From: Salinisphaera sp002433465
GTDB lineage: Bacteria; Pseudomonadota; Gammaproteobacteria; Nevskiales; Salinisphaeraceae
NCBI RefSeq assembly: GCF_040361435.1
Contig: NZ_APNL01000002.1
Location: 240,841-304,840, forward strand
Length of the DNA: 64,000 bases
Direction of reading: 5' to 3'
Under the pieces are notes generated by a model. That model had not been told where the DNA came from, made no database searches, and saw nothing but the letters and a program-made list of their open reading frames with translations. The position numbers and the translations under genes are program-made. This document shows positions 26,097-35,016 of the stretch, piece after piece (position 1 is the stretch's first letter; every line of letters begins with the position of its first letter).

Positions 26097-26780
26097 CTAG
26101 CCGCCATCGCGACGCACACGACAGGCCGCGACCAGCGCACGAAACAGCCGGCGCTGTGCCCCCTGGTAGCACAGATACTCCGGATGCCATTGCACGCCGA
26201 CCACGAAATCCGGGCCTCGTGCTTCGATTGCCTGTACAAAGCCATCGGCGTCGCGGGCGGTGGCCGCGATGCCCTCGCCCAGGGCCAACACTGCCTGGTG
26301 ATGCAGGCTGTTAACCCGTAGCCGGCGCGCACCGAAAATCGCCGCAAGGCGCGATCGCCGTTTAATGGCGACGGGCTTGCACGACAGTATGTTCACCCGG
26401 TTTGAGGTGGCGCGGCGCAGCTTGCTGATATCGCTGTACAGCGTGCCGCCGGCGGCGACGTTGATCAGCTGTGCGCCCCGGCAGATGCCCAGTACCGGTT
26501 TGTTGTCGGCCAACGCCTTTTCGATGGCTGCCAGTTCGAAGGCGTCGCGAGCCCGGTCGGCGGTGTTGTCGTAGGCCGCGCTGGCACCGTAGAGATCGGT
26601 GGCGATATCGTCACCGCCGCCGATCAGCAGGCCGTCGATGGGTGCGGGCATGGGGTGACGCGGCGTGGCGCGCACGGCGCGCCCGCCGGCCAGGGCGATG
26701 GCAAGCCATGCAGCCCACCAGCCCGGCGCCCAGCGGCTGGCCTTGCCGGTGACGGCGATTATGGGTCGCAGGCGGGCCAT
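26097..26780 (-). CDS. Class I glutamine amidotransferase (peptidase C26, PuuD-like)
   Basis: 227 residues. The nucleophile Cys is in GICRGAQLINV, and the His-Glu pair is in QWHPEY. IDGLLIGGGDDI and RARDAFELAAI are typical of gamma-glutamyl hydrolases such as PuuD. It would cleave a gamma-glutamyl amide in the cytoplasm. It follows the amidoligase gene by 8 bases on the same strand. This pairing suggests that one enzyme forms and the other breaks or feeds the same amide bond, but the substrate is not known. Confidence 0.88.
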   Translation of the reverse strand: MARLRPIIAVTGKASRWAPGWWAAWLAIALAGGRAVRATPRHPMPAPIDGLLIGGGDDIATDLYGASAAYDNTADRARDAFELAAIEKALADNKPVLGICRGAQLINVAAGGTLYSDISKLRRATSNRVNILSCKPVAIKRRSRLAAIFGARRLRVNSLHHQAVLALGEGIAATARDADGFVQAIEARGPDFVVGVQWHPEYLCYQGAQRRLFRALVAACRVRRDGG

Positions 26781-26788
26781 GGCCGCGC

Positions 26789-27796
26789 TCAGCGCTGCAG
26801 GTACTGTTCGAACACATCACTCCAGCGGCCGAACCAGTCGCCGAACGGCCGGTCCAGCGTATCGCAGTAGTCGGCACAGATCTGTTCGAGACGCTCGGGA
26901 TCCGCTGCGAGTTCCTCGATTACCAGCCAGTGGTCCCAGGCCGGCCGCAGGTCCCATCCGGGTCGTTCGATTTCGCAGTTGGGCAGGCGATAATGCAGCG
27001 TCGGCCGTGCCTTGATCAGCCCGTCGGAAACGGCTTCGCGCACGCGCGCCTCGTCGAGATGGGCGAATACGGGCAGCATGTCGAGCGCGCGGTTGCGGCT
27101 GGCGTTCTCGGCAAGATAGTCGTCGATAAGCTGATCGCGCGTAGGCGCGTATGCCGGATCGCAGATCTGGCGGACATAGGCCTTCGTGTAAGGCTGGATA
27201 TACGGAAATACGCGGCGGCTGATATCGATTTCGCTCACCCGCTTGAGCCAATCGAAGGCCACCGCAAAGGCACGCATATAGCCCAGCAGCGTGTTGGTTT
27301 CCAGATCGGGCAGTTCCGGGTTCAGGTGCAGGCCGAAGGCGTAGATCGCCGACTGGCTGGTGCCGCGGGCGCCGGCTTCGCGCAGGGCCGCGATCAGTGC
27401 GTTGACGGCATGCAGTTCGCTGATGGCAATCGGCGGGCCGACAATCTCAAAAGGCACCACCCGCTTGGCGACTGCGCCGAGCATGTCTTCGGATACGCGT
27501 TCGATCTCGTCGAGCAGGCCGGGCTGGCTTTCACGCCGACCGCGTTCCTTGAGGAAGGCGTAGTCGAGTTCGAGGGCGAAGTCGCCCAGGGGCGTGTTCG
27601 CCACCGTGTATTCGTACGCGCTGTGCGGGCGGATTTCGCCGCCGAGCGTACGCCTTACGATTTCGCTTATCCGCTCGATCGACAGGCCGGTAAACTCAAG
27701 TTCCACGCCGACACGGCGTTCACCGTTCGATGCCGTATGGCGGCGTGATGGCAGGCGCAGCGGGGCCTGTGCCGCGGTGGCGTCGATCTTGGTCAT
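26789..27796 (-). CDS. Amidoligase family protein
   Basis: About 335 residues from MTKIDAT; an ATG 51 bases upstream is the alternative, and neither has a clear ribosome site. The motif RVGVELEFTGL is the start of the Amidoligase_2 domain, related to glutamine synthetase and predicted to join a carboxylate and an amine using ATP. Further matches are the GGEIRPHSAYEYTV stretch, FALELDYAF, VPFEIVGPPIAI, FGLHLNPELP and PYTKAYVRQICDP. It forms an operon with the class I amidotransferase. Predicted roles include small-molecule or peptide-tag ligation. No membrane segments are visible. Confidence 0.82.
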   Translation of the reverse strand: MTKIDATAAQAPLRLPSRRHTASNGERRVGVELEFTGLSIERISEIVRRTLGGEIRPHSAYEYTVANTPLGDFALELDYAFLKERGRRESQPGLLDEIERVSEDMLGAVAKRVVPFEIVGPPIAISELHAVNALIAALREAGARGTSQSAIYAFGLHLNPELPDLETNTLLGYMRAFAVAFDWLKRVSEIDISRRVFPYIQPYTKAYVRQICDPAYAPTRDQLIDDYLAENASRNRALDMLPVFAHLDEARVREAVSDGLIKARPTLHYRLPNCEIERPGWDLRPAWDHWLVIEELAADPERLEQICADYCDTLDRPFGDWFGRWSDVFEQYLQR

Positions 27797-27863
27797 TGTA
27801 TAGTGCAATGCAGCATATTCGAGAAACGCTGAAAGCATGCCATCCATGCTGGAACACGGCCAG

Positions 27864-27893
27864 TTGTCTCGCCTCGAAATGCGGGCGTAATAT
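27864..27893 (+). promoter_or_regulatory. Sigma-70 promoter of aceE
   Basis: TTGTCT, 18 bases, TAATAT, about 45 bases before the aceE ATG. No PdhR-type operator was recognised. Confidence 0.65.
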
Positions 27894-27937
27894 CGGTTTC
27901 AGACTGAATTCCACCGAGCTACTTCAAGGAGCGCCTT

Positions 27938-30628
27938 ATGGCCCAGGCGAGCCCGCATCCCGAGCACGCCGACGACGTCGAAGACGTCGATCCGCAGGAA
28001 TCCGCCGAGTGGCGCGACGCGCTCGACGCCGTCATCGAGATCGAGGGGCCGGAGCGGGCCCACTATCTGCTGGAAATGCTCATCGAGCGTTCCCGCCGAT
28101 CCGGGGCATATATTCCGTATTCGCCCAATACGGCCTATATCAACACCATTCCGCCGCATCTGGAAGAACGCTCGCCGGGCGATCCGGCGATCGAGTGGCG
28201 CATCCGTTCGATCATCCGCTGGAATGCGATGGCCATGGTCGTACAGGCCAATCGCCACCACGAAGGCGTGGGCGGTCATATCGCCAGCTATGCCTCGGCG
28301 GCCACCCTCTACGAAGTGGGCTTCAACCACTTCTGGCATGCGCCCAGCGACGATCACGGCGGTGATCTGGTGTATATCCAGGGCCATTCCGCGCCGGGTA
28401 TCTATGCGCGCTCCTATCTCGAAGGGCGTATCAACGAAGACCAGCTTTATAACTTCCGCGCCGAATCCACCGGCAAGGGCCTGTCGAGCTATCCGCACGC
28501 CTGGCTGATGCCCGACTACTGGCAGTTTGCGACCGTGTCGATGGGTATCGGCCCGATCAACGCGATCTACCAGGCCCGGTTCATGCGCTACATGCAGAAC
28601 CGTGGCATTCAGGACAACGAAGGCCGTCACGTCTGGTGCTTCTGCGGCGACGGCGAGATGGACGAGCCAGAATCCATGGGCGCGATCGATATCGCCGCCC
28701 GCGAAGGCCTGGATAACCTCATCTTCGTGGTCAACTGCAACCTGCAGCGCCTGGACGGCCCGGTCCGCGGCGACTCCAAGATCATCAACGAGCTCGAAGG
28801 CGCCTTCCGTGGTGCCGGCTGGAACGTGATCAAGGTGATCTGGGGCGCGCTCTGGGACGGCCTGCTGGCCCAGGACCACGACGGCAAGCTCATCGAACTG
28901 ATGAACGAAACCGTCGACGGCGAATACCAGGCCTTCAAGGCCAACGGCGGCGACTACACCCGCGAGAACTTCTTCGGCAAGTATCCGGAGCTCAAGGAAA
29001 TGGTCGCCTCCATGTCGGACGAGGACATTCGCCGCCTCAACCGCGGCGGCCACGATCCGCACAAGGTGTTCGCCGCCTATCACGCGGCGGTGAACCAGAA
29101 GAACGGGCGCCCGACCGTGATCCTGGCCAAGACGGTCAAGGGCTACGGCATGGGCGAGGCCGGCGAAGGCCAGAACATCACCCATCAGCAGAAGAAGATG
29201 GGCGAGGACGCGCTCAAGGAATTCCGCGACCGCTTCGAGATCCCGGTCGACGACGACAAGATCGCCGACGCCCCCTTCTACAAGCCGGACGAAGACTCCG
29301 AAGAGATCCAGTATCTCAAGGCGCGGCGCAAGGAGCTGGGCGGCTATCTGCCCCAGCGGCGTACCGAAGGCGACAAGCTCGAGATTCCCGAGCTGAGCGC
29401 TTTCGACAAGCTGTTGCAGGGCTCGGGCGATCGCGAGATGGCCACCACCATGGTGTTCACCCGCATCCTGCAGATCCTCACCCGCGACAAGAACATCAAG
29501 GACCGCGTCGTGCCGATCATCCCGGACGAAGCGCGTACCTTCGGCATGGAAGGCATGTTCCGAAGCCTGGGTATCTACTCGCCGGTGGGCCAGCTGTTCG
29601 TGCCCGAGGATTCGGACCAGCTCGCCTTCTACAAGGAATCGGTCAAGGGTCAGATCCTCGAGGAAGGCATCACCGAAGCCGGGGCCATGTCATCGTTCAT
29701 GGCGGCGGCCACGGCCTATTCGAATCACGGCAAGACGATGATCCCGTTCTATGCCTTCTATTCGATGTTCGGCTTCCAGCGCGTGGGCGACTTCTGCTGG
29801 GCGGCCGGCGACATGCGTGCCCGCGGTTTCCTGCTGGGCGGCACCGCCGGGCGTACCACGATCAACGGCGAAGGCCTGCAGCATCAGGACGGCCATTCGC
29901 ACGTGCTGTTCGACTGCGTGCCCAACTGTCGTGCCTATGACCCGACCTTCTCCTACGAGATGGCGGTGATCATGCATCGGGGCCTGGTAGAGATGTTCGA
30001 AGAACAGCGCGACGTCTACTACTACCTCACGATGATGAACGAAAACTATGCCCATCCGCCGATGCCGGAAGGCGTGGAGGACGACATCATTGCCGGCATG
30101 TATCAGTTCTCGCAGTCGGGCACGGACAAGGACCTGCAGGTCAATCTGCTCGGCTCGGGCACGATCCTCAACGAAGTGATCGCCGCCGCCGACATGCTCG
30201 AAAACGAGTTCGATGTGGGCACCACGGTCTGGAGCGCGCCGAGCTTTACCCAGCTCAAGCGCGACGGCGCTTCGGTGGAGCGCTGGAACATGCTCCACCC
30301 GGAAGAAGAACCCAAGCAGAGCTTCGTGGCCAAGAAGTTCGCCGACGCCAAGGGCCCGGCCATTGCCGCCACCGACTATGTCCGTGGCCTGCCGGAAATG
30401 ATTCGGCCCTATCTGCCGGTCGCCTACCACACGCTGGGCACCGACGGTTACGGTCGTTCGGACACGCGCGAAGCACTACGCGAATTCTTCGAAGTGGACC
30501 GGCGCTGGATCACCGTCTGTGCGCTCAAGGCCCTGGCCGACGAAGGCAAGATCGAACGCAAGGTCGTCGGCGAAGCCATCCGCAAATACGGCATCGACCC
30601 GGACAAGCCGGAGCCGATCACGCACTGA
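27938..30628 (+). CDS. aceE: Pyruvate dehydrogenase E1 component (homodimeric)
   Basis: 896 residues, typical of the homodimeric E1. It decarboxylates pyruvate with thiamine diphosphate and reductively acetylates the lipoyl group of E2. The diphosphate motif is CGDGEMDEPESMGAI followed about 30 residues on by NCNLQRLDGPV. Substrate-channel features GHSAPGIYARSYLEGR and NGEGLQHQDGHSHV are also family-typical. AAGGAG precedes the ATG by 7 bases. It is the first gene of the aceE-aceF-lpd operon. Confidence 0.97.
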   Translation: MAQASPHPEHADDVEDVDPQESAEWRDALDAVIEIEGPERAHYLLEMLIERSRRSGAYIPYSPNTAYINTIPPHLEERSPGDPAIEWRIRSIIRWNAMAMVVQANRHHEGVGGHIASYASAATLYEVGFNHFWHAPSDDHGGDLVYIQGHSAPGIYARSYLEGRINEDQLYNFRAESTGKGLSSYPHAWLMPDYWQFATVSMGIGPINAIYQARFMRYMQNRGIQDNEGRHVWCFCGDGEMDEPESMGAIDIAAREGLDNLIFVVNCNLQRLDGPVRGDSKIINELEGAFRGAGWNVIKVIWGALWDGLLAQDHDGKLIELMNETVDGEYQAFKANGGDYTRENFFGKYPELKEMVASMSDEDIRRLNRGGHDPHKVFAAYHAAVNQKNGRPTVILAKTVKGYGMGEAGEGQNITHQQKKMGEDALKEFRDRFEIPVDDDKIADAPFYKPDEDSEEIQYLKARRKELGGYLPQRRTEGDKLEIPELSAFDKLLQGSGDREMATTMVFTRILQILTRDKNIKDRVVPIIPDEARTFGMEGMFRSLGIYSPVGQLFVPEDSDQLAFYKESVKGQILEEGITEAGAMSSFMAAATAYSNHGKTMIPFYAFYSMFGFQRVGDFCWAAGDMRARGFLLGGTAGRTTINGEGLQHQDGHSHVLFDCVPNCRAYDPTFSYEMAVIMHRGLVEMFEEQRDVYYYLTMMNENYAHPPMPEGVEDDIIAGMYQFSQSGTDKDLQVNLLGSGTILNEVIAAADMLENEFDVGTTVWSAPSFTQLKRDGASVERWNMLHPEEEPKQSFVAKKFADAKGPAIAATDYVRGLPEMIRPYLPVAYHTLGTDGYGRSDTREALREFFEVDRRWITVCALKALADEGKIERKVVGEAIRKYGIDPDKPEPITH

Positions 30629-30712
30629 TCGGTTTCGCGGCCGGGCAGGCAGCAACGATAGACACGGCGCAGCGGCTTGGTTCCGCTGCGCCAGCAGCCA
30701 AGGAAACGCTTT

Positions 30713-32539
30713 ATGGCGGCGCAGGAAATCAAGGTCCCGGATATCGGCGACTTCGACTCGGTCGAAGTCATCGAGGTACTGGTATCCAAAGGCGACACGA
30801 TCGAGCAGGAACAGCCGATCATCACCCTCGAATCCGACAAGGCCACGCTCGAGGTGCCTTCCACCATCGCGGGCAAGATCACCGAAATGAAGGTCTCGGA
30901 AGGCGATACCGTCTCCGAAGGCGACGTGATCGCGCTCGTGGAAGCCGCTGAAGAAGGCGATGACGATTCGGATGACGACGGCGACGACGACGCATCCGAT
31001 GAAGGCGAAAGCGACGACGAAGCCGATTCTGAAGAAGGCGACTCGGACGCGGACGAAGACGACGCCAGCGAAGACGCCGACGAAGACGACGGCGAAGAAG
31101 ACGAGTCGTCCGACGACGAAGACGCCGGCGGCGAAACCGTTGAGGTGAAAGTCCCCGATATCGGCGATTTCGACTCGGTCGAAGTCATCGAAGTGCTGGT
31201 GTCCGAAGGCGACGAGGTCGAAGAAGAACAGCCGCTGATCACGCTGGAGTCCGACAAGGCCACGCTGGAAGTGCCCTCGTCCGCGGCCGGCAAGATCACC
31301 GAAATGAAGGTTTCGGAAGGCGACACCGTCTCCGAAGGCGATGTGATCGCAATGCTGGAAAAAGCCGGCGGCCAGTCCTCGGGCGGCGACAAGAAGCAGT
31401 CGTCCAAGCAGGACAAGGCGTCGAGCAAGAAATCCGGCGATGACGACCGCGCCAAGAAGGACGAAAAGTCCGAAAAGAAGAAAGACGACAAGGCGGACAA
31501 GAAGAAGTCTGAAGACAAGTCGTCGAAAAAAGAGCCGGCGTCGAACAAGCAGAAACCCAAGGACGACAGCGGCGATTCCTCCAAGCTGGACAAGGTCGAC
31601 GAAGAACGCTTCGGCAAGGCCCACGCCTCGCCGAGCGTGCGCAAGTACGCGCGTGAACTCGGCGCCGATCTCGGCCGCGTGGACGGCTCGGGCCGCAAGG
31701 GCCGGATCACCTTCGAGGACGTGCAGTCCTATGTGAAGAAAGCCCTGTCGCAGGCACAGAGCGGCGGCGGCGCATCTGCGGCGGCACCGGCCGGCGGTGG
31801 TGGCGGCGTGCCCGCCCAGCCGGATATCGATTTCAGCCAGTTCGGCGAAGTCGAAACCGTCCCGCTGGAGCGTATCCGCAAGATCTCGGCCAAGGCGGTC
31901 CACAAGAACTGGCTGCTCATTCCGCATGTCACCCAGTTCGACAACGCCGATATCACCGATCTGGAAGAATTCCGCCAGGCGAACAAGGAAAAGGCCAAGG
32001 CCGATGGGGTCAAGCTCACGCCGCTGGCCTTTTTGCTCAAGGCCTCGGCGGCCGCGCTCAAGGCCTTCCCGGACCTCAACAGTTCGCTCACGGCCGACGG
32101 CGAATCGCTGGTCCACAAGAAGTACGTGAACATCGCCGTGGCGGTGGACACACCCAACGGCCTGCTCATGCCGGTGATCAAGGATGTCGACAAGAAAGGC
32201 ATCTACGAGATCGCCCGCGATCTGGACGATGTGTCCGGCCGGGCCCGCGACGGCAAGATCAAGGGCGACGACATGAAAGGCGCCTGCTTCTCGATCTCGA
32301 GCCTCGGCGGTGTCGGCGGTACCGCGTTCACGCCGATCGTGAACTCCCCCGAGGTCGGCATTCTGGGCGTGTCCAAGCACAGCTGGCAGCCGGTCTGGAA
32401 CGGCAGCGAGTTCGAGCCGCGTCTGATTCTGCCGCTGTCGTTCTCCTACGATCACCGCGTGATCGACGGGGCCAAGGCGGCACGGATTACCGGCTTTATC
32501 AGCGAGAAACTCTCCGATCTTCGTACGTTGCTTCTATAG
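30713..32539 (+). CDS. aceF: Dihydrolipoyl acetyltransferase (pyruvate dehydrogenase E2)
   Basis: 608 residues from MAAQEIKVPD. Two nearly identical lipoyl domains carry Lys43 and Lys182 in ESDKATLEVPS. Linker 1 (about 78-141) is almost only Asp, Glu, Ser, Gly and Ala; linker 2 (about 219-299) is Lys/Ser/Asp-rich. This is unlike the Ala/Pro linkers of E. coli. The subunit-binding domain follows (ASPSVRKYARELGADLGRV), then the catalytic domain, with FSYDHRVIDGA holding the active His. E2 forms the core and transfers acetyl to CoA. It lies 84 bases after aceE. An upstream ATG adds 12 residues and was rejected. Confidence 0.96.
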   Translation: MAAQEIKVPDIGDFDSVEVIEVLVSKGDTIEQEQPIITLESDKATLEVPSTIAGKITEMKVSEGDTVSEGDVIALVEAAEEGDDDSDDDGDDDASDEGESDDEADSEEGDSDADEDDASEDADEDDGEEDESSDDEDAGGETVEVKVPDIGDFDSVEVIEVLVSEGDEVEEEQPLITLESDKATLEVPSSAAGKITEMKVSEGDTVSEGDVIAMLEKAGGQSSGGDKKQSSKQDKASSKKSGDDDRAKKDEKSEKKKDDKADKKKSEDKSSKKEPASNKQKPKDDSGDSSKLDKVDEERFGKAHASPSVRKYARELGADLGRVDGSGRKGRITFEDVQSYVKKALSQAQSGGGASAAAPAGGGGGVPAQPDIDFSQFGEVETVPLERIRKISAKAVHKNWLLIPHVTQFDNADITDLEEFRQANKEKAKADGVKLTPLAFLLKASAAALKAFPDLNSSLTADGESLVHKKYVNIAVAVDTPNGLLMPVIKDVDKKGIYEIARDLDDVSGRARDGKIKGDDMKGACFSISSLGGVGGTAFTPIVNSPEVGILGVSKHSWQPVWNGSEFEPRLILPLSFSYDHRVIDGAKAARITGFISEKLSDLRTLLL

Positions 32540-32724
32540 GAGGCCGCGGCCATGAGACTGCAATACGGCGTTGCCGCTCGCTTATGTAGCGTTGCTACAC
32601 AGCGCTCCCGGCGCCTTGGCTTGCAGCCTCATCGCTCGCGCCGGGCGATCTGAAGCCTGTCGCTTCGATGGCCCGCTTCTTGAACGCACACTCCGGCCCG
32701 CGGGCCGGTCAAGGTAGTTAAACC
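32540..32724. other. aceF-lpd spacer with possible small ORF
   Basis: 185 bases. An AGGAGG site directly after aceF precedes an ATG at 32552 that opens a 33-codon frame ending at 32653 (MRLQYGVAARL... rich in Arg). A small perfect hairpin, TGTAGC-GTT-GCTACA, lies at 32585-32599. The peptide matches nothing recognised. The good ribosome site is the only support for translation. Confidence 0.3.
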
Positions 32725-34617
32725 ATGGCGCAGGAAATCAAGGTTCCCGACATCGGCGATTTCGACTCCGTCGAGATCATCGAAGTGCTCGTCGCCGAGG
32801 GCGACACGGTCGAGGAAGAACAGCCGCTCATTACGCTGGAATCCGACAAGGCCACCCTCGAAGTGCCGTCCACGGTCGCCGGCAAGATCACCGAACTGAA
32901 AGTCTCGGAAGGCGATACCGTCTCCGAAGGCGATGTGATCGCGCTTATCGAAGCCGCCGATGAAGAAGGCGGTGAGGATGAAGGCGACGCCGATTCGGAC
33001 GACGCCGATGACGGCGAAACCGAAAGCGACGATGAGAAGGACGAGGACACCAAGGCGGCGAAATCGAAAAAGTCCGACAAGTCGGACGACAAGAAATCGT
33101 CCGCCAAATCCGACAAGAAGTCCGCCTCCAAGGACAAATCGGCCGACAAGAAACAGTCGTCCGATTCGAAGCAGCCCAAGAAGAAGGCCGACAAGCCCGC
33201 CAGCGGCGATCACGACTACGATTGCGACGTGCTCGTCCTCGGCTCCGGCCCGGGCGGCTACTCGGCCGCCTTCCGTGCCGCCGACCTGGGCCTGAGCGTC
33301 ACCCTGGTCGAGCGCCATAGCGTGCTGGGCGGTGTATGCCTCAACGTCGGCTGTATTCCCTCCAAGGCGCTGCTGCATTCGGCCAAGGTGATTGAAGACG
33401 CGGCCAATATGGCCAATCACGGCGTCACCTTCGGCAAGCCCGAAATCGATCTGCCCAAGCTGCTCGACTACAAGCAGTCGGTCATCGACCAGCTCACCGG
33501 CGGCCTGAAATCCATGGCCTCCAAGCGCAAGGTCAATATCGTCAACGGCACGGGCACCTTTGCCGATGCCCATACGCTCAAGATCGAAGGCAGCGACGAT
33601 ACCGACCAGATCACCTTCAAAAGCGCCATTATTGCCGTCGGCTCCGAGCCGGTCATGCTGCCCGGCTGGCCCGAGGACGAACGCATCTGGACCTCGGAAG
33701 AAGCCCTATCCCCTGACGAAATCCCCGGCTCGCTGCTCGTCGTCGGCGGCGGCATCATCGGCTGCGAAATCGCCAACGTCTATGCCGCCCACGGCACCGA
33801 TGTGGATGTGGTCGAAATGACCGACAGCCTCATCCCCGGCGCCGACAAGGACCTCATCAAGCCGCTCACCAAGCGCATGAAAAAGCGCTGCGGCAATATC
33901 TGGGTGTCCACCAAGGTCACCGGCCTGGAAGCCGGCGACAAGCTCACGGCGAGCTTCGAAGGCGACGACGTGCCCAAGTCCAAGGACTACGACCGAGTGC
34001 TGGTCGCCATCGGCCGCAAGCCCAACGGCGCCAAGATCGGCGCCGACGCCGCCGGCGTAAAAGTGGACGACCGCGGCTTCATCGCCATCGACAAACAGTG
34101 CCGTACCAACGTCGACAACATCTTTGCCATCGGCGACGTCTCCGGCGAACCCCAGCTCGCCCATCGGGCCACGCACCAGGGCAAGGTCGCCGCGGAATGC
34201 TGTGCCGGCGAAAAAGCCGCCTTCGATGCCAAGGTCATCCCGTCGGTCGTCTATACGGACCCGGAAGTCGCCTGGACCGGCGTGACCGAAACCCAGGCCA
34301 AGAAAGACGGCATCGAATATACCAAGGGCGCCTTCCCCTGGGCCGCCAACGGCCGGGCCATCGGCCTGGACGCCACCGACGGCAACACCAAGCTGCTGTT
34401 CGGCAGCGACGGCCGCATCATCGGTGCGGGTGCTGTCGGCAGCGGTGCTGGCGATCTCATCGCCGAAACCTGTCTCGCCATCGAAATGGGTGCTAACGCC
34501 GACGATATTGGCCTGACCATCCATCCGCACCCAACGCTGGCCGAAACGGTCGGCATGGCCGCTGAGGCCGAAGCTGGGACGCTCACGGATTTGTATATTC
34601 CGAAGAAGAAGAAATAG
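32725..34617 (+). CDS. lpd: Dihydrolipoyl dehydrogenase with N-terminal lipoyl domain (E3)
   Basis: 630 residues. Residues 1-78 are a lipoyl domain with Lys42 in ESDKATLEVPS, closely matching the AceF lipoyl domains. Residues of about 79-108 are acidic and 109-160 are Lys/Ser-rich. The FAD enzyme begins near 165 (DVLVLGSGPGGYSAA), with redox Cys205 and Cys210 in GGVCLNVGCIPSK. The NAD site is LVVGGGIIGCE and the active His-Glu pair is in HPHPTLAET. It reoxidises dihydrolipoyl groups. A lipoyl-bearing E3 is known from Neisseria and some other proteobacteria. A terminator follows. Confidence 0.96.
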   Translation: MAQEIKVPDIGDFDSVEIIEVLVAEGDTVEEEQPLITLESDKATLEVPSTVAGKITELKVSEGDTVSEGDVIALIEAADEEGGEDEGDADSDDADDGETESDDEKDEDTKAAKSKKSDKSDDKKSSAKSDKKSASKDKSADKKQSSDSKQPKKKADKPASGDHDYDCDVLVLGSGPGGYSAAFRAADLGLSVTLVERHSVLGGVCLNVGCIPSKALLHSAKVIEDAANMANHGVTFGKPEIDLPKLLDYKQSVIDQLTGGLKSMASKRKVNIVNGTGTFADAHTLKIEGSDDTDQITFKSAIIAVGSEPVMLPGWPEDERIWTSEEALSPDEIPGSLLVVGGGIIGCEIANVYAAHGTDVDVVEMTDSLIPGADKDLIKPLTKRMKKRCGNIWVSTKVTGLEAGDKLTASFEGDDVPKSKDYDRVLVAIGRKPNGAKIGADAAGVKVDDRGFIAIDKQCRTNVDNIFAIGDVSGEPQLAHRATHQGKVAAECCAGEKAAFDAKVIPSVVYTDPEVAWTGVTETQAKKDGIEYTKGAFPWAANGRAIGLDATDGNTKLLFGSDGRIIGAGAVGSGAGDLIAETCLAIEMGANADDIGLTIHPHPTLAETVGMAAEAEAGTLTDLYIPKKKK

Positions 34618-34641
34618 CGCGGCCGACACTCTGCTGCGATC

Positions 34642-34670
34642 AAAAGGCCGGCCGTTCGCCGGCCTTTTTT
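34642..34670 (+). terminator. Terminator of the aceE-aceF-lpd operon
   Basis: AAAAGGCCGGC/GCCGGCCTTTT stem of 11 bp with a five-base loop, followed by further T. It lies 24 bases after the lpd stop and marks the border to the accessory island. Confidence 0.9.
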
Positions 34671-34687
34671 ATGGTCGCCCGCGACAT

Positions 34688-34716
34688 TTGCTCAGGTTGC
34701 ATGATGGCGCTACTGT
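34688..34716 (+). promoter_or_regulatory. Promoter of the FitAB-type operon
   Basis: TTGCTC, 17 bases, TACTGT, about 28 bases before the antitoxin ATG. Toxin-antitoxin operons are usually autorepressed here, but no clear palindromic operator was found. Confidence 0.5.
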
Positions 34717-34743
34717 GGAGATGAACATTTGTGGGGGTGCCAC

Positions 34744-35016
34744 ATGAGCCGCTTGAGCATTGATATACCCGACGAACTGCACCGCGCAATCAAGTCGGAA
34801 GCCTCGCTGAGGGGCCTGAGCTTACGAGACTACGTCTTGCGTCGGCTGGGGACGTCAGAACACAGCGAACCCCAAGCAGACAGACCGCGATTCAGCGACT
34901 CCGGGTTGAGCGGCCTTTGGGCCGATCGAAACGACATGGCGGACCCTGATGCCTGGGTGCGTGATCAGCGCAAAGGCCGTCGGTTTGAGCAATCGCCGTG
35001 CGATGATGCTGATTGA
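34744..35016 (+). CDS. FitA/VapB-type ribbon-helix-helix antitoxin
   Basis: 90 residues. The N-terminus MSRLSIDIPDELHRAIKSEA, followed by LRGLSLRDYVLRRL, is a ribbon-helix-helix DNA-binding fold: one strand and two helices. The C-terminal half is acidic and flexible with a short W-x-R-D-Q-R-K-G-R-R segment, where FitA-type antitoxins usually insert an Arg into the toxin active site. It should bind its own promoter and neutralise the PIN toxin. GGGGG lies before the ATG. The last codons overlap the toxin start, so expression is coupled. Confidence 0.85.
   Translation: MSRLSIDIPDELHRAIKSEASLRGLSLRDYVLRRLGTSEHSEPQADRPRFSDSGLSGLWADRNDMADPDAWVRDQRKGRRFEQSPCDDAD

Noticed and set aside
30476..32455. 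659-codon minus-strand frame with apparent hydrophobic runs opposite aceF
   Set aside because: The hydrophobic runs are only the reverse of the acidic and Lys-rich linker codons of aceF. No ribosome site.
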